This document shows positions 9,441 through 17,457 of a stretch of 64,000 nucleotides of DNA, piece after piece; within the stretch, counting starts at the first letter, position 1, and every line of letters starts with the position of its first letter. The DNA lies in the NCBI GenBank assembly GCA_964535825.1, contig CAZHUC010000001.1, positions 310,001 through 374,000 of the forward strand, in the 5' to 3' direction. This stretch comes from CAZAQK01 sp964535825. GTDB lineage: Bacteria; Pseudomonadota; Alphaproteobacteria; Rickettsiales; SXRF01. A program made the position numbers and the translations under genes. Below the pieces are notes generated by a model that saw only the letters and a program-made list of their open reading frames with translations, made no database searches and had not been told where the DNA came from.

Positions 9441-9543
9441 GGTATTGTTACCCCATTGGAATAAAACGTTATCTACTTGTTAATGTATATATATTACGTT
9501 CTTATTAACAAAAACAATAAAGTGACCAAAAAGAGGTTTTTTG

Positions 9544-10656
9544 ATGAATTCAGGGGCTAAAATGGACGGTCCGGTGTGGGCTTTAGGGCTCATGAGCGGT
9601 ACGTCGCTGGATGGGATAGACGCGGCCCTCCTTAAAACAGACGGCGAAAGTGTCCAGTCCTTCGGGCCGTGGCTCACTCTGCCTTTTGAAGATAAACTGA
9701 AGGATAAGCTGCGCGAGGCGGTGCATGGCCGTGGCGATATGCTGGCCATGGAGCGGGAAATTACCCTGAAACACGCTGAGGCGGTGCATGCCTTGCTGCA
9801 AAAAGCCAATATGCGCTCCAAGGATATCCATGTGATCGGTTTCCATGGGCAGACCGTGGCGCACCGGCCATCTGAGCATATCACCTGGCAGATAGGTGAT
9901 GGCGCACTGCTTGCTGAAAAAACGCGCATTGATGTGGTGTGTGATTTCCGCCGTCGCGATGTGGCGACCGGTGGCGAAGGCGCACCGCTTGTGCCGCTGT
10001 ATCATGCGGCGCTTGCTCGCCATATGGAACTCCCCATTGTGATGCTCAATATCGGCGGTATCGCCAACGTCACATGGATAGGAAAATCCGAATATTCCAG
10101 TGACCAGATCACCTCGCTGGATATTCTGGCGTTCGATACTGGCCCGGGTAACGTGCTGATAAACGAATGGGCGCACGCGCAAGCTGGGATGTATTACGAT
10201 GAAGATGGCAAGCTGGCGCTCGCCGGCAAGGTAGATGAAGCAGCGGTGGCCTCCATGCTGGCCGATCCGTTCTTTGCGAAGCATCCACCCAAATCGCTCG
10301 ACCGAAATTATTTCCGCTTCGATCTGGTAGAAAAACTCTCCAAGGAAGATGGCGCGGCAACGCTAACAGAATTCACTGCCGCTGCTGTTGCAAGCGGGGC
10401 AAAATATTTCCCAGTGCCCGCCACGCAATGGTTCGTATCAGGTGGTGGCAGGCATAACCCTGCGCTCATGAAAGCCCTGAAAAATAAATTCGCACAGGTC
10501 TATCCGGTGGAAGCATTAGGCTGGATCGGCGACGCGCTGGAGGCGCAAGCCTTCGGCTTCCTTGCCGTACGTTCACTGAAAGGCCTTGCTCTCTCGCTGC
10601 CAACGACAACAGGGGCTATCCGCGCGGTCACCGGTGGTGCGTATTACCGTGCGTGA
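9544..10656 (+). CDS. anmK: Anhydro-N-acetylmuramic acid kinase
   Basis: AnmK phosphorylates and opens 1,6-anhydro-MurNAc during cell-wall recycling, giving MurNAc-6-phosphate. Visible family motifs are LMSGTSLDGIDAALL (N-terminal phosphate loop), GFHGQTVAHRP, QIGDGALLAE, the RDVATGGEGAPLVP loop, NIGGIANVT, DTGPGN and, near the C-terminus, FVSGGGRHNP. The ~370-residue length is normal. A TTG at 9541 precedes the ATG at 9544; the ATG is preferred because AGAGG lies 7 bases before it. The last 13 bases overlap the end of the convergent unknown gene at 10644. Confidence 0.96.
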   Translation: MNSGAKMDGPVWALGLMSGTSLDGIDAALLKTDGESVQSFGPWLTLPFEDKLKDKLREAVHGRGDMLAMEREITLKHAEAVHALLQKANMRSKDIHVIGFHGQTVAHRPSEHITWQIGDGALLAEKTRIDVVCDFRRRDVATGGEGAPLVPLYHAALARHMELPIVMLNIGGIANVTWIGKSEYSSDQITSLDILAFDTGPGNVLINEWAHAQAGMYYDEDGKLALAGKVDEAAVASMLADPFFAKHPPKSLDRNYFRFDLVEKLSKEDGAATLTEFTAAAVASGAKYFPVPATQWFVSGGGRHNPALMKALKNKFAQVYPVEALGWIGDALEAQAFGFLAVRSLKGLALSLPTTTGAIRAVTGGAYYRA

Positions 10657-11033
10657 CCTGATAATAATTGCTGTCTGCCGCTGATATCTGCTGCGGTCTG
10701 AGGGTTGATACTTTCTACGACAGCTAACGCTGCATCGCTGATACTCTCGGCGACCCACTGTTTTTGTTGCTCAGATAAATATGGCAGTAATTCTACAATC
10801 CGTTCTTTGATCCCATCAGGGTTCTCTTCGCTAACAAATATGCTGTTAACGTGCTCCATGGTGTAAGTGTATCTCTGGCCATAACATACGTCATGCACGA
10901 ATAAGCGGCCTGCATGACGCTGTGCACCTAATGCTTCTGCAAAACGCTTCTCTTTGTCGCCCTCGGGGCGATAGATATACAAAGTATTCTCTGACTTAAG
11001 GGCGTCGCGACCCCACTCTTCATCATGCGACAT
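10644..11033 (-). CDS. Small protein of unknown function downstream of hemA (129 aa)
   Basis: A 129-residue soluble protein of no recognised family. The N-terminal half is charged and contains an aromatic strand region (YIYRPEGDKEKRFAEAL, then CYGQRYTYTMEHV). The C-terminal half looks helical (LLPYLSEQQKQWVAESISDAALAVVES). Its start overlaps the hemA stop by 11 bases, so it is the third gene of a ctaA-hemA operon and is likely coupled to hemA translation. The 3' end overlaps anmK. A link to haem metabolism is only suggested by position. Confidence 0.6.
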   Translation of the reverse strand: MSHDEEWGRDALKSENTLYIYRPEGDKEKRFAEALGAQRHAGRLFVHDVCYGQRYTYTMEHVNSIFVSEENPDGIKERIVELLPYLSEQQKQWVAESISDAALAVVESINPQTAADISGRQQLLSGHAR

Positions 11034-12252
11034 CGGCTAATTGCTCTTGCGCTGGCTTGATACCCAAACGCTCGAACACCCACACCAGTGCGCGTGTGAG
11101 TTCCGTCATCATCTCGTAGGTATGTGGTGGGGTGGGGGTGATGCGCAGGCGTTCCGTACCGCGTGGCACGGTCGGGAAATTGATCGGCTGCACATAAATG
11201 TCGAACTGGTTAAGCAGCATGTCGGATGCCTCTTTGCACAGTACAGGGTCGCCTACTAATATCGGTAGAATATGGCTCTGGGTCGGCATCACCGGCAGAT
11301 TGGCTTTTTCCAGCATGCCACGCAGCATCTTCACATTATGTTGCTGGCGGCTGCGCTCATCATCGCTTTCCATCAGGTGACGGATACTGGCGCGCGCACC
11401 GGCAGCAAGGGCTGGCGGCATAGCGGTGGTGAAAATAAATCCTGGTGCGTAAGAACGGATCATATCCACAAAAGCCTGCGAGCCGGTGATATATCCACCC
11501 ATCACACCGTAGGCTTTACCGAGTGTGCCTTGAATGATGGTAACCCTGTCCATAACACCGTCGCGCTCGGCCACACCGGCGCCACGTTCGCCGTACATGC
11601 CGACGGCATGCACTTCATCGAGGTAAGTGATGGCGTTGTATTTATCGGCGAGGTCGCAGATGGTCTCGATCGGGGAGATGTCACCATCCATGGAGTAAAC
11701 AGATTCAAAAGCAATCACTTTCGGGCGTGCCGGATCAGCTTTTTTCAGCATGGATTCGAGATGCTCTACATCATTATGGCGGAAGATATGCTTCTCCGCT
11801 TTGCTCATGCGGATGCCATGGATCATGGAGGCGTGATTGAATTCATCGGAATACACGATGCAATCTTTCAGCATGCCGCATAGTGTGGCAAGCGTTGCTT
11901 CATTGGCGATGTAGCCAGAGGTAAAAACCAGCGCGGCTTCTTTTTTATGCAGTTCTGCAAGGGTTTCTTCCAGCATCACGATGGCGTGGTGCGTGCCAGA
12001 GATATTGCGAGTGCCGCCCGCGCCAGAACCTAGCCTGCCGATAGCTTCTGCCATGGCGGTGATGATTTTCGGGTGTTGGCCCATGCCGAGATAGTCATTG
12101 CTGCACCATACGGTCACATTCCGGCCGGTGCGGTGGCTCTTGGCCATAGGGAACGAGCCAGCCTTGCGTTCGAGATCGTTGAACACGCGGTAACGACCTT
12201 CCTCTTTCAGGCGGTAGATGCTTTGTTCGAATATATTTTCGTAGTCGATCAT
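11023..12252 (-). CDS. hemA: 5-aminolevulinate synthase
   Basis: PLP enzyme that condenses glycine and succinyl-CoA to 5-aminolevulinate, the first step of the Shemin (C4) haem pathway typical of Alphaproteobacteria and mitochondria. The 409-residue length is standard. Motifs: RNISGTHHAIVMLE (about 82-95), TYLDEVHAVGMYGERGAG with the pyridine-binding Asp212, and GTLGKAYGVMGGY with the PLP-binding Lys246. Within the haem-related operon it lies after ctaA, which it overlaps by 4 bases, and before an unknown 129-aa gene. Presence of ALAS rather than glutamyl-tRNA reductase is a useful taxonomic marker here. Confidence 0.98.
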   Translation of the reverse strand: MIDYENIFEQSIYRLKEEGRYRVFNDLERKAGSFPMAKSHRTGRNVTVWCSNDYLGMGQHPKIITAMAEAIGRLGSGAGGTRNISGTHHAIVMLEETLAELHKKEAALVFTSGYIANEATLATLCGMLKDCIVYSDEFNHASMIHGIRMSKAEKHIFRHNDVEHLESMLKKADPARPKVIAFESVYSMDGDISPIETICDLADKYNAITYLDEVHAVGMYGERGAGVAERDGVMDRVTIIQGTLGKAYGVMGGYITGSQAFVDMIRSYAPGFIFTTAMPPALAAGARASIRHLMESDDERSRQQHNVKMLRGMLEKANLPVMPTQSHILPILVGDPVLCKEASDMLLNQFDIYVQPINFPTVPRGTERLRITPTPPHTYEMMTELTRALVWVFERLGIKPAQEQLADVA

Positions 12253-13247
12253 TTATATTTTATTCCGTATAGCAAGATCACTGATACGCCGAACAACAAT
12301 AATGCCGTCATCTGGTGCATGAGTGCGAGAGGCAGGGGGACATGGTGAAGCAGGGTCATTACCCCCAGTATGAACTGGAGGAAGAGTATGGACGCAACTC
12401 CTATGCATTCCTTGCCAAGCCCTTTGGTTTTAACATATTCACGCTGGCAAAACCACCAGAATAAAAAGCCTAAGGCTAGCAGGATAGCCAGTTTCCTGTG
12501 CAGGAACTGGATGAGGGTGATATTTTCGATGGAAAACGGTATCATGCCCTCTGGAAGCCAGTTTCCGTTCATATCCGGCCAGGTGTTGTAGATAAGGCCG
12601 CCGTGCAGACCGGCCAGCAATGCGCCGAGAATGATCTGCAGGCACAATAAGGTGAACCAGAACTTATAAGCTCTGTTGCTGGAAGCCTGTATCTGGCGCT
12701 TGGTGATGACATCGAGTATCGCCCAGAGGATGAGGGCGAATATCAGGAATGCCAGCGACAGATGCATAGCAAGTTTGATATGGCTGACATACGGATTATC
12801 AATGAGGCCGCTGGCCACCATCACCCAGCCCATCAGCCCTTGCAGGCCGCCAAGGGCAAAGATGCCAGTCATCCGCCAGCCAAATTTCTTGTTGATGCTG
12901 CGTGTTGCAGCAAAGAACACAAGTGGCAGCAGGAATACAAACCCAACAAGGCGACCCAGCACGCGATGCCAGTATTCCGGCCAGAAGATAACCTTGAATT
13001 CATCAATGGTCATGCCCTTGTTTATTTTTTCATATTGCGGGCTGGCGCGGTAGGCATCGAACTCTTCCTGCCACTCTTCAATATTGAGTGGAGGTATCAC
13101 GCCGTGAATGGGTTTCCACTGCGTGATGGAAAGGCCAGAGCCGGAAAGCCGTGTGTACCCGCCGACCAGTACCATGCCTGCCACAAGCAAGAGGCAGAGG
13201 CAAAGCCACAGGATAACAAGGCGATGATTCTTAATGACAGGGGACAT
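12249..13247 (-). CDS. ctaA: Haem A synthase (COX15/CtaA type 2)
   Basis: Inner-membrane oxygenase that converts haem O to haem A for aa3-type cytochrome c oxidases. The 332-residue protein shows about eight membrane helices and the conserved segments GGYTRLSGSGLSITQWKP, FWPEYWHRVLGR, a His in MHLSLAF, the paired motif FLHRKLA, and HHVPLPLALMHQ near the C-terminus. These give the four haem-ligand histidines. The large loop after helix 1 is that of the alphaproteobacterial/mitochondrial type. It is the first gene of ctaA-hemA-unknown, and it diverges from the oxidase-like gene at 13292, so the two may share a 44-base promoter region. Confidence 0.96.
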   Translation of the reverse strand: MSPVIKNHRLVILWLCLCLLLVAGMVLVGGYTRLSGSGLSITQWKPIHGVIPPLNIEEWQEEFDAYRASPQYEKINKGMTIDEFKVIFWPEYWHRVLGRLVGFVFLLPLVFFAATRSINKKFGWRMTGIFALGGLQGLMGWVMVASGLIDNPYVSHIKLAMHLSLAFLIFALILWAILDVITKRQIQASSNRAYKFWFTLLCLQIILGALLAGLHGGLIYNTWPDMNGNWLPEGMIPFSIENITLIQFLHRKLAILLALGFLFWWFCQREYVKTKGLGKECIGVASILFLQFILGVMTLLHHVPLPLALMHQMTALLLFGVSVILLYGIKYK

Positions 13248-13291
13248 AATTTTTCGCTGGTATGGTCATATAACAATGTTATGAATTTACA

Positions 13292-14623
13292 ATGCAAAAT
13301 TCTCCAAAACCTCTTTCGCGCTGGTGGCTGTTGATCGGCTGCTGGTCGGTCGCACTTGCGGGTCTTTTTTCCATTGTGCTGGTGGTGGCGCGCGCGCCGC
13401 AGCTTAAGGAAATGCCGCTTTTTACCCGCCTGTTCCATGAAGCGCTGGTGGTGCATGTAGATCTATCGGTACTGGTGTGGTTCATGGCCATTGCCTGCCT
13501 GCTATGGAGCATGATGGTTGCCAAATCGCGTTCATTTATCCCTTATCTGGAAGAGGCTGCGCTGCTATGCACGGCGTTAGGTACGGCGGCAATAACGCTT
13601 TCGCCACTTGACCCAAAGGGTGAAGCGATGATGAGCAATTACATACCCGTCATCCATAGCCCTGTATTCTTCATTGGGCTGGCTTTTCTTTTCTGTGGCG
13701 CAGGCCTGATGCTGGTTAGGCTATTCACTGCAAAAGTAAAGGACAGTATATTCAACAAAGAACAGCATTATGGGTTGCTGGTGGCCGGGGTGGTAACGGC
13801 AGTCTCGCTGTGTGCCTTTATCTGGTCATATAAAATGATGCCTTCTGTCATCGATGGCACGCAGTATTACGAACTGCTATTCTGGGGTGGTGGACATATA
13901 TTGCAATTCACCCACACACAGATCCTTATGATCTGCTGGTGGTTGCTGATGGTTGCGATTGTACCCGCATTCATGCTGCATAAACGGCTGGTGTATGTGT
14001 TGTTTTCCTTGGCACTGGTTGCGGCACTCGTCAGCCCTCTTGGTTATGTAGGCGGCGATGTCTCTTCCATGCATCACCGGCAATTCTTTACCGAACTGAT
14101 GATTGGGTTGAATGGTCACGCCGCGGCTATATTCATGTTGCTGATGCTTGTGCCGCTTTGGCACGCACGCAATGAGCGCAAAGGTAATAATCGTGCCCTG
14201 TGGTCATGCCTTGTGACCTCCGTATTCCTGTATGCTTATGGTGGTGTATTGGGGCTAATGATACAGGGGCAGAATGTCGTCATCCCCGCGCATTATCATG
14301 GCTCGATAGTTGGTATCACGCTGGCCTTCATGGGCACGGCATATTTCATGTTTCCCAAACTTGGCTATCGCGATGTTGCAGGCTGGAAGCTTGCCTACTG
14401 GCAGCCTATCGTATATGCGGCAGGGCAGGTAATGCACATCTCTGGCCTTGCGTGGTCGGGTGGTTATGGTGTGCTGCGTAAAACGCCGGGTGGCATTGAG
14501 CAGATGGAACTGCCTGTGAAGATCGCCATGGGATTCATGGGTGGTGGTGGATTGATCGCGATATTCGGTGGCTTGATGTTCGTGATAGTGGCAGCAAAAG
14601 CTATATACAAAAAAGGCTACTGA
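13292..14623 (+). CDS. Orphan haem-copper oxidase subunit I-like protein (cbb3/CcoN family)
   Basis: A 443-residue membrane protein with about twelve hydrophobic helices. The histidines of a haem-copper oxidase catalytic subunit can be placed: His55 (helix II, low-spin haem), His202 in GGGHILQF (helix VI, CuB), His261-His262 in SMHHRQFF (helix VII, CuB), and His334/His336 in PAHYHGSIVG (helix X, both haems), followed by AYFMFPKLG. The spacing is close to that of cbb3 CcoN. No subunit II, CcoO or CcoP gene lies nearby, so it is an orphan next to haem A synthase. It might be a divergent oxidase, a NO reductase-like enzyme or a non-pumping haem protein; the sequence does not decide. Confidence 0.75.
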   Translation: MQNSPKPLSRWWLLIGCWSVALAGLFSIVLVVARAPQLKEMPLFTRLFHEALVVHVDLSVLVWFMAIACLLWSMMVAKSRSFIPYLEEAALLCTALGTAAITLSPLDPKGEAMMSNYIPVIHSPVFFIGLAFLFCGAGLMLVRLFTAKVKDSIFNKEQHYGLLVAGVVTAVSLCAFIWSYKMMPSVIDGTQYYELLFWGGGHILQFTHTQILMICWWLLMVAIVPAFMLHKRLVYVLFSLALVAALVSPLGYVGGDVSSMHHRQFFTELMIGLNGHAAAIFMLLMLVPLWHARNERKGNNRALWSCLVTSVFLYAYGGVLGLMIQGQNVVIPAHYHGSIVGITLAFMGTAYFMFPKLGYRDVAGWKLAYWQPIVYAAGQVMHISGLAWSGGYGVLRKTPGGIEQMELPVKIAMGFMGGGGLIAIFGGLMFVIVAAKAIYKKGY

Positions 14624-15117
14624 CGCGCCTGGCCTTCGCCCATCTTAGCAGCACGGGTAGAGATATATTCCTGCCAGTTCTTGCCATCAGAGCGGCGGGC
14701 TTCTTCGTGATGCACCACCTCAAGGCCATTGGCTTGCATTTCCTGCACCATATGATGTGCCATGCTTTTTGCGCCGATCTCGACATTGTTGAATTGTCCA
14801 TCCGTCCATATGCGGGATGCCCGGTAAGTGCTGGCGATACTCGTGCCAAGTGCCACGGTAGCAATAGCAAGTAGCGCAACAGGTATGGCCATAGGAATGG
14901 CAAGGGCAGTACCTGCACCGGCGAGTGCAGTAATAAGCGTGCTTGCACCAATGGCAAACATAGGGCCAGCAACGAAACGTGCTGCCTCGGCGATACTGGA
15001 AAGCTGTGCATGACGTTTAAATTTTGCCTGCTGTACATCTTTGAAATGTGCGATCTGCGGATCATCGCATATCTCATCGGGTTGTATCACAGGGGTACTG
15101 CTTGGTAATTCGGCCAT
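14617..15117 (-). CDS. Predicted membrane-associated protein of unknown function (166 aa)
   Basis: The protein has a polar N-terminus and a continuous hydrophobic block at about residues 47-95. This block is rich in Ala, Gly and Ile with small-residue spacing (FAIGASTLITALAGAGTALA, AIPMAIPVALLAIATVALG) and can form two membrane helices joined by a short turn. A polar C-terminal half follows (HHMVQEMQANGLEVVHHEEA, then a basic end). No signal peptide cleavage site or known motif was found. Its 3' end overlaps the end of the oxidase-like gene by 7 bases. Function unknown. Confidence 0.6.
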   Translation of the reverse strand: MAELPSSTPVIQPDEICDDPQIAHFKDVQQAKFKRHAQLSSIAEAARFVAGPMFAIGASTLITALAGAGTALAIPMAIPVALLAIATVALGTSIASTYRASRIWTDGQFNNVEIGAKSMAHHMVQEMQANGLEVVHHEEARRSDGKNWQEYISTRAAKMGEGQARQ

Positions 15118-15195
15118 GTATTAAATGTACTATAAGAACAGAGGCTTAGGCAACTCATCAAGTGTGACGTTTTCGTGAAGGAGATAAAAACAGCG

Positions 15196-15942
15196 TCATG
15201 CTTTTATTTTGCCTGATAAATCAACAACTTTACCAATGATTACCAGGGTGGGCGGTTCAAGCCCCGTCTTTGCGACATCGGCCGCAAGCCCTCCCAGTGT
15301 GCTTATGACCAGTTTTTCTTTAGGGGTTGTGCCGTTCTCGATGGCGGCGGCAGAGAAATCGGCAGGCAGGCCGTGTGCTATCAGCTTCTCACAAATAAGG
15401 GCAAGGTTGGCCAGCCCCATATAGACCACCAGTGTGGTTTCTGGGTCAGCAAGGCTTTGCCAGTCAAGTTCAAGTTCTTGCTCTGCGTCTTCCTTGGTCA
15501 TGCGGTGACCCGTGAAGAAGCGCACACCCGTGGCAAGCCCACGGTGTGTGAGGGGAATACCAGCGATCGCGCCGCAGCCCTGCGCGGATGTAATACCCGG
15601 CACGATATCGAACGGGATGTTCTTCTCAGCCAGCAGCATGGCTTCCTCGCCGCCACGGCCAAAGAGCATAGGGTCGCCACCCTTCAGGCGCACCACATCT
15701 TTACCTGCTCCGGCAAGCCTGACCAGCAGTGTATTGATCTCTTCCTGCGTCATGGCCTTTTGTTTGCAGGATTTACCTGCAAAGATCTTCTCTGTGCCCT
15801 CTGGAACAAGTGCCATGATCTCATCAGATACCAGGCGGTCATATACGATCACATCTGCAGATTGCAGCGCCCTGAGAGCCTTTATGGTCAGCAGGTCGGG
15901 ATCACCCGGGCCTGCGCCCACCAAATATACTTTTCCAGCCAT
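15196..15942 (-). CDS. cobA: Uroporphyrinogen-III C-methyltransferase (SUMT)
   Basis: SAM-dependent methylase that makes precorrin-2 from uroporphyrinogen III, for sirohaem or cobalamin. The 248-residue single-domain protein shows the family motifs in order: VYLVGAGPGDPDLLTIKALR at the N-terminus, VVRLKGGDPMLFGRGGEEA in the middle, PGITSAQGCGAIAGIPLTHR, and TLVVYMGLANL. A fusion to CysG-type dehydrogenase domains is absent, so the oxidase/chelatase must be encoded elsewhere. The start ATG at 15942 places the glycine-rich loop at residue 8, as usual. It appears monocistronic and divergent from the surface antigen gene. Confidence 0.95.
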   Translation of the reverse strand: MAGKVYLVGAGPGDPDLLTIKALRALQSADVIVYDRLVSDEIMALVPEGTEKIFAGKSCKQKAMTQEEINTLLVRLAGAGKDVVRLKGGDPMLFGRGGEEAMLLAEKNIPFDIVPGITSAQGCGAIAGIPLTHRGLATGVRFFTGHRMTKEDAEQELELDWQSLADPETTLVVYMGLANLALICEKLIAHGLPADFSAAAIENGTTPKEKLVISTLGGLAADVAKTGLEPPTLVIIGKVVDLSGKIKA

Positions 15943-16086
15943 GATTATGTTTATGCCTTTATGTCAGGGGCGCAATATTACTAATTTGTAACCCACAAGT
16001 CATCTCTTGAGTGTTGCAAACTGCCGTTCTTTATGAAATATATATCGCATTGCAGTAAATCAGTTTTTTATAGGTAAGGATATATT

Positions 16087-16599
16087 ATGAACTTCAAGTC
16101 GATTACAGCGGTAACCGTTTCTGTTCTTATGCTTTCTGCGTGTAACCAGCCAATGGGTCAGGCCGGCGGTGGTGTCACCCAGGGTGGCAGCAGCATCAAT
16201 AAGCAGGATGTAGGCACGCTCGCAGGCGCTATTGGTGGCGGTATCATCGGTAGCAACATTGGTGGCGGTAAAGGTGCTATTGCAGGCACTATTGGTGGCA
16301 CGCTCCTTGGCGCGATGATCGGCAGCTCTATCGGCGCTTCTTTAGATAAGGCTGATATGGCGATGTATCACAGCACATCACAGCGTGCACTGGAAACGGC
16401 TCAGCCAGGCCAGAGCCTTCCATGGAAGAACCCGCAGACCGGTAACTATGGTTCTATTACACCATCTGGCTACTACCAGAACTCTTCCGGCCAGTACTGC
16501 CGCGAATACAGCCAGAATATTACTGTAGGTGGCAAAACCGAAAAAGGTTATGGCACAGCATGCCGTCAGCCTGACGGCTCATGGCAGATCGTTCAGTAA
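16087..16599 (+). CDS. 17 kDa surface antigen-like lipoprotein (glycine-zipper 2TM family)
   Basis: Outer-membrane lipoprotein of the family first described as the rickettsial 17 kDa antigen. The lipobox is LSAC with the acylated Cys at residue 19. A glycine-zipper region follows (about 43-95: GTLAGAIGGGIIGSNIGG, then GGTLLGAMIGSSIGASLDKAD). The C-terminal surface-antigen domain ends YGTACRQPDGSWQIVQ. The 170-residue length is typical. A plausible promoter lies upstream (TTGCAA at 16014-16019, AT-rich -10 about 17 bases later), and TAAGGA precedes the ATG. The role, probably envelope structure, is inferred from the family. Confidence 0.88.
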   Translation: MNFKSITAVTVSVLMLSACNQPMGQAGGGVTQGGSSINKQDVGTLAGAIGGGIIGSNIGGGKGAIAGTIGGTLLGAMIGSSIGASLDKADMAMYHSTSQRALETAQPGQSLPWKNPQTGNYGSITPSGYYQNSSGQYCREYSQNITVGGKTEKGYGTACRQPDGSWQIVQ

Positions 16600-16665
16600 T
16601 CAGGATATTCTGCTTCAATGAATAGTGAATCCGAACAAGAGCCGAGCGTGCCGAAAGGCACGATT

Positions 16666-17457
16666 ATGGCTGGTAAACGAGGACTTATCATGGGCGTTGC
16701 CAATGATAAGTCTTTGGCTTGGGGTATCTCCAAATATCTGCATGCACAAGGTGCTGAACTGGCATTCACCTATCAAGGTGAGGCGCTGGAAAAGCGTGTA
16801 CGTCCGCTGGCTTCCAGTGTTGGCTCAGACATTATCCTGCCATGCGACGTTACCGATACAGCCAGCATGGATGCAGTATTCACTGAACTTGGTAAGCGCT
16901 GGGGTAAAATGGACTTCCTCGTGCATGCCATCGCGTATTCAGATAAAAATGAACTCAAGGGCAAATATGTCGATACATCGCTCGACAACTTCCTGATGAG
17001 TATGAACATCTCCTGCTATTCATTCACAGCACTGGCCAAGCGTGCATCACTGATGATGCCGAATGGTGGTAGCTTGGTCACGCTCACTTATTATGGCGCA
17101 GAAAAAGTTGTGCCGCATTATAACGTGATGGGTGTGGCAAAAGCAGCGCTGGAAACCAGTGTGCAATATTTGGCGGCTGATCTTGGCCCTCAGAAGATCC
17201 GCGTGAATGCAATTTCTGCAGGCCCGGTGAAAACACTGGCGGCCTCCGGCATTGGTGATTTCCGCTATATCCTGAAATGGAATGAATATAACTCGCCACT
17301 TGGCCGCAACACCACCATTGAAGATGTGGGTGGCGCTGGTGTGTATCTGTTGTCTGAGCTTGGGCAGGGTACGACTGGTGAAGTGCTGCATGTAGATTCC
17401 GGCTATCATGTCGTTGGCATGAAGCGCGTGGATGCGCCGGATATCGCAACCGTATAA
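16666..17457 (+). CDS. fabI: Enoyl-[acyl-carrier-protein] reductase (NADH), FabI
   Basis: Short-chain dehydrogenase that performs the last reduction of fatty acid elongation and is the target of triclosan-type inhibitors. Motifs: GKRGLIMGVANDKSLAWGI (NAD site), HAIAYSDKNELKG, and the catalytic Tyr-x6-Lys in YNVMGVAKAALE. The C-terminus carries NAISAGPVKTLAASGI and the VGGAGVYLLSELGQGTTGE segment. The frame also opens at 16618, but the ATG at 16666 gives the usual N-terminus (263 aa) and has AAAGG 7 bases upstream. That site sits in a GAAA-capped hairpin (16647-16662). The stop abuts the ltaE start (TAAATG), so the two are translationally coupled. Confidence 0.96.
   Translation: MAGKRGLIMGVANDKSLAWGISKYLHAQGAELAFTYQGEALEKRVRPLASSVGSDIILPCDVTDTASMDAVFTELGKRWGKMDFLVHAIAYSDKNELKGKYVDTSLDNFLMSMNISCYSFTALAKRASLMMPNGGSLVTLTYYGAEKVVPHYNVMGVAKAALETSVQYLAADLGPQKIRVNAISAGPVKTLAASGIGDFRYILKWNEYNSPLGRNTTIEDVGGAGVYLLSELGQGTTGEVLHVDSGYHVVGMKRVDAPDIATV

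Noticed and set aside
9583..10284. A 233-aa antisense frame in anmK
   Set aside because: Opposite an intact gene with all AnmK motifs.
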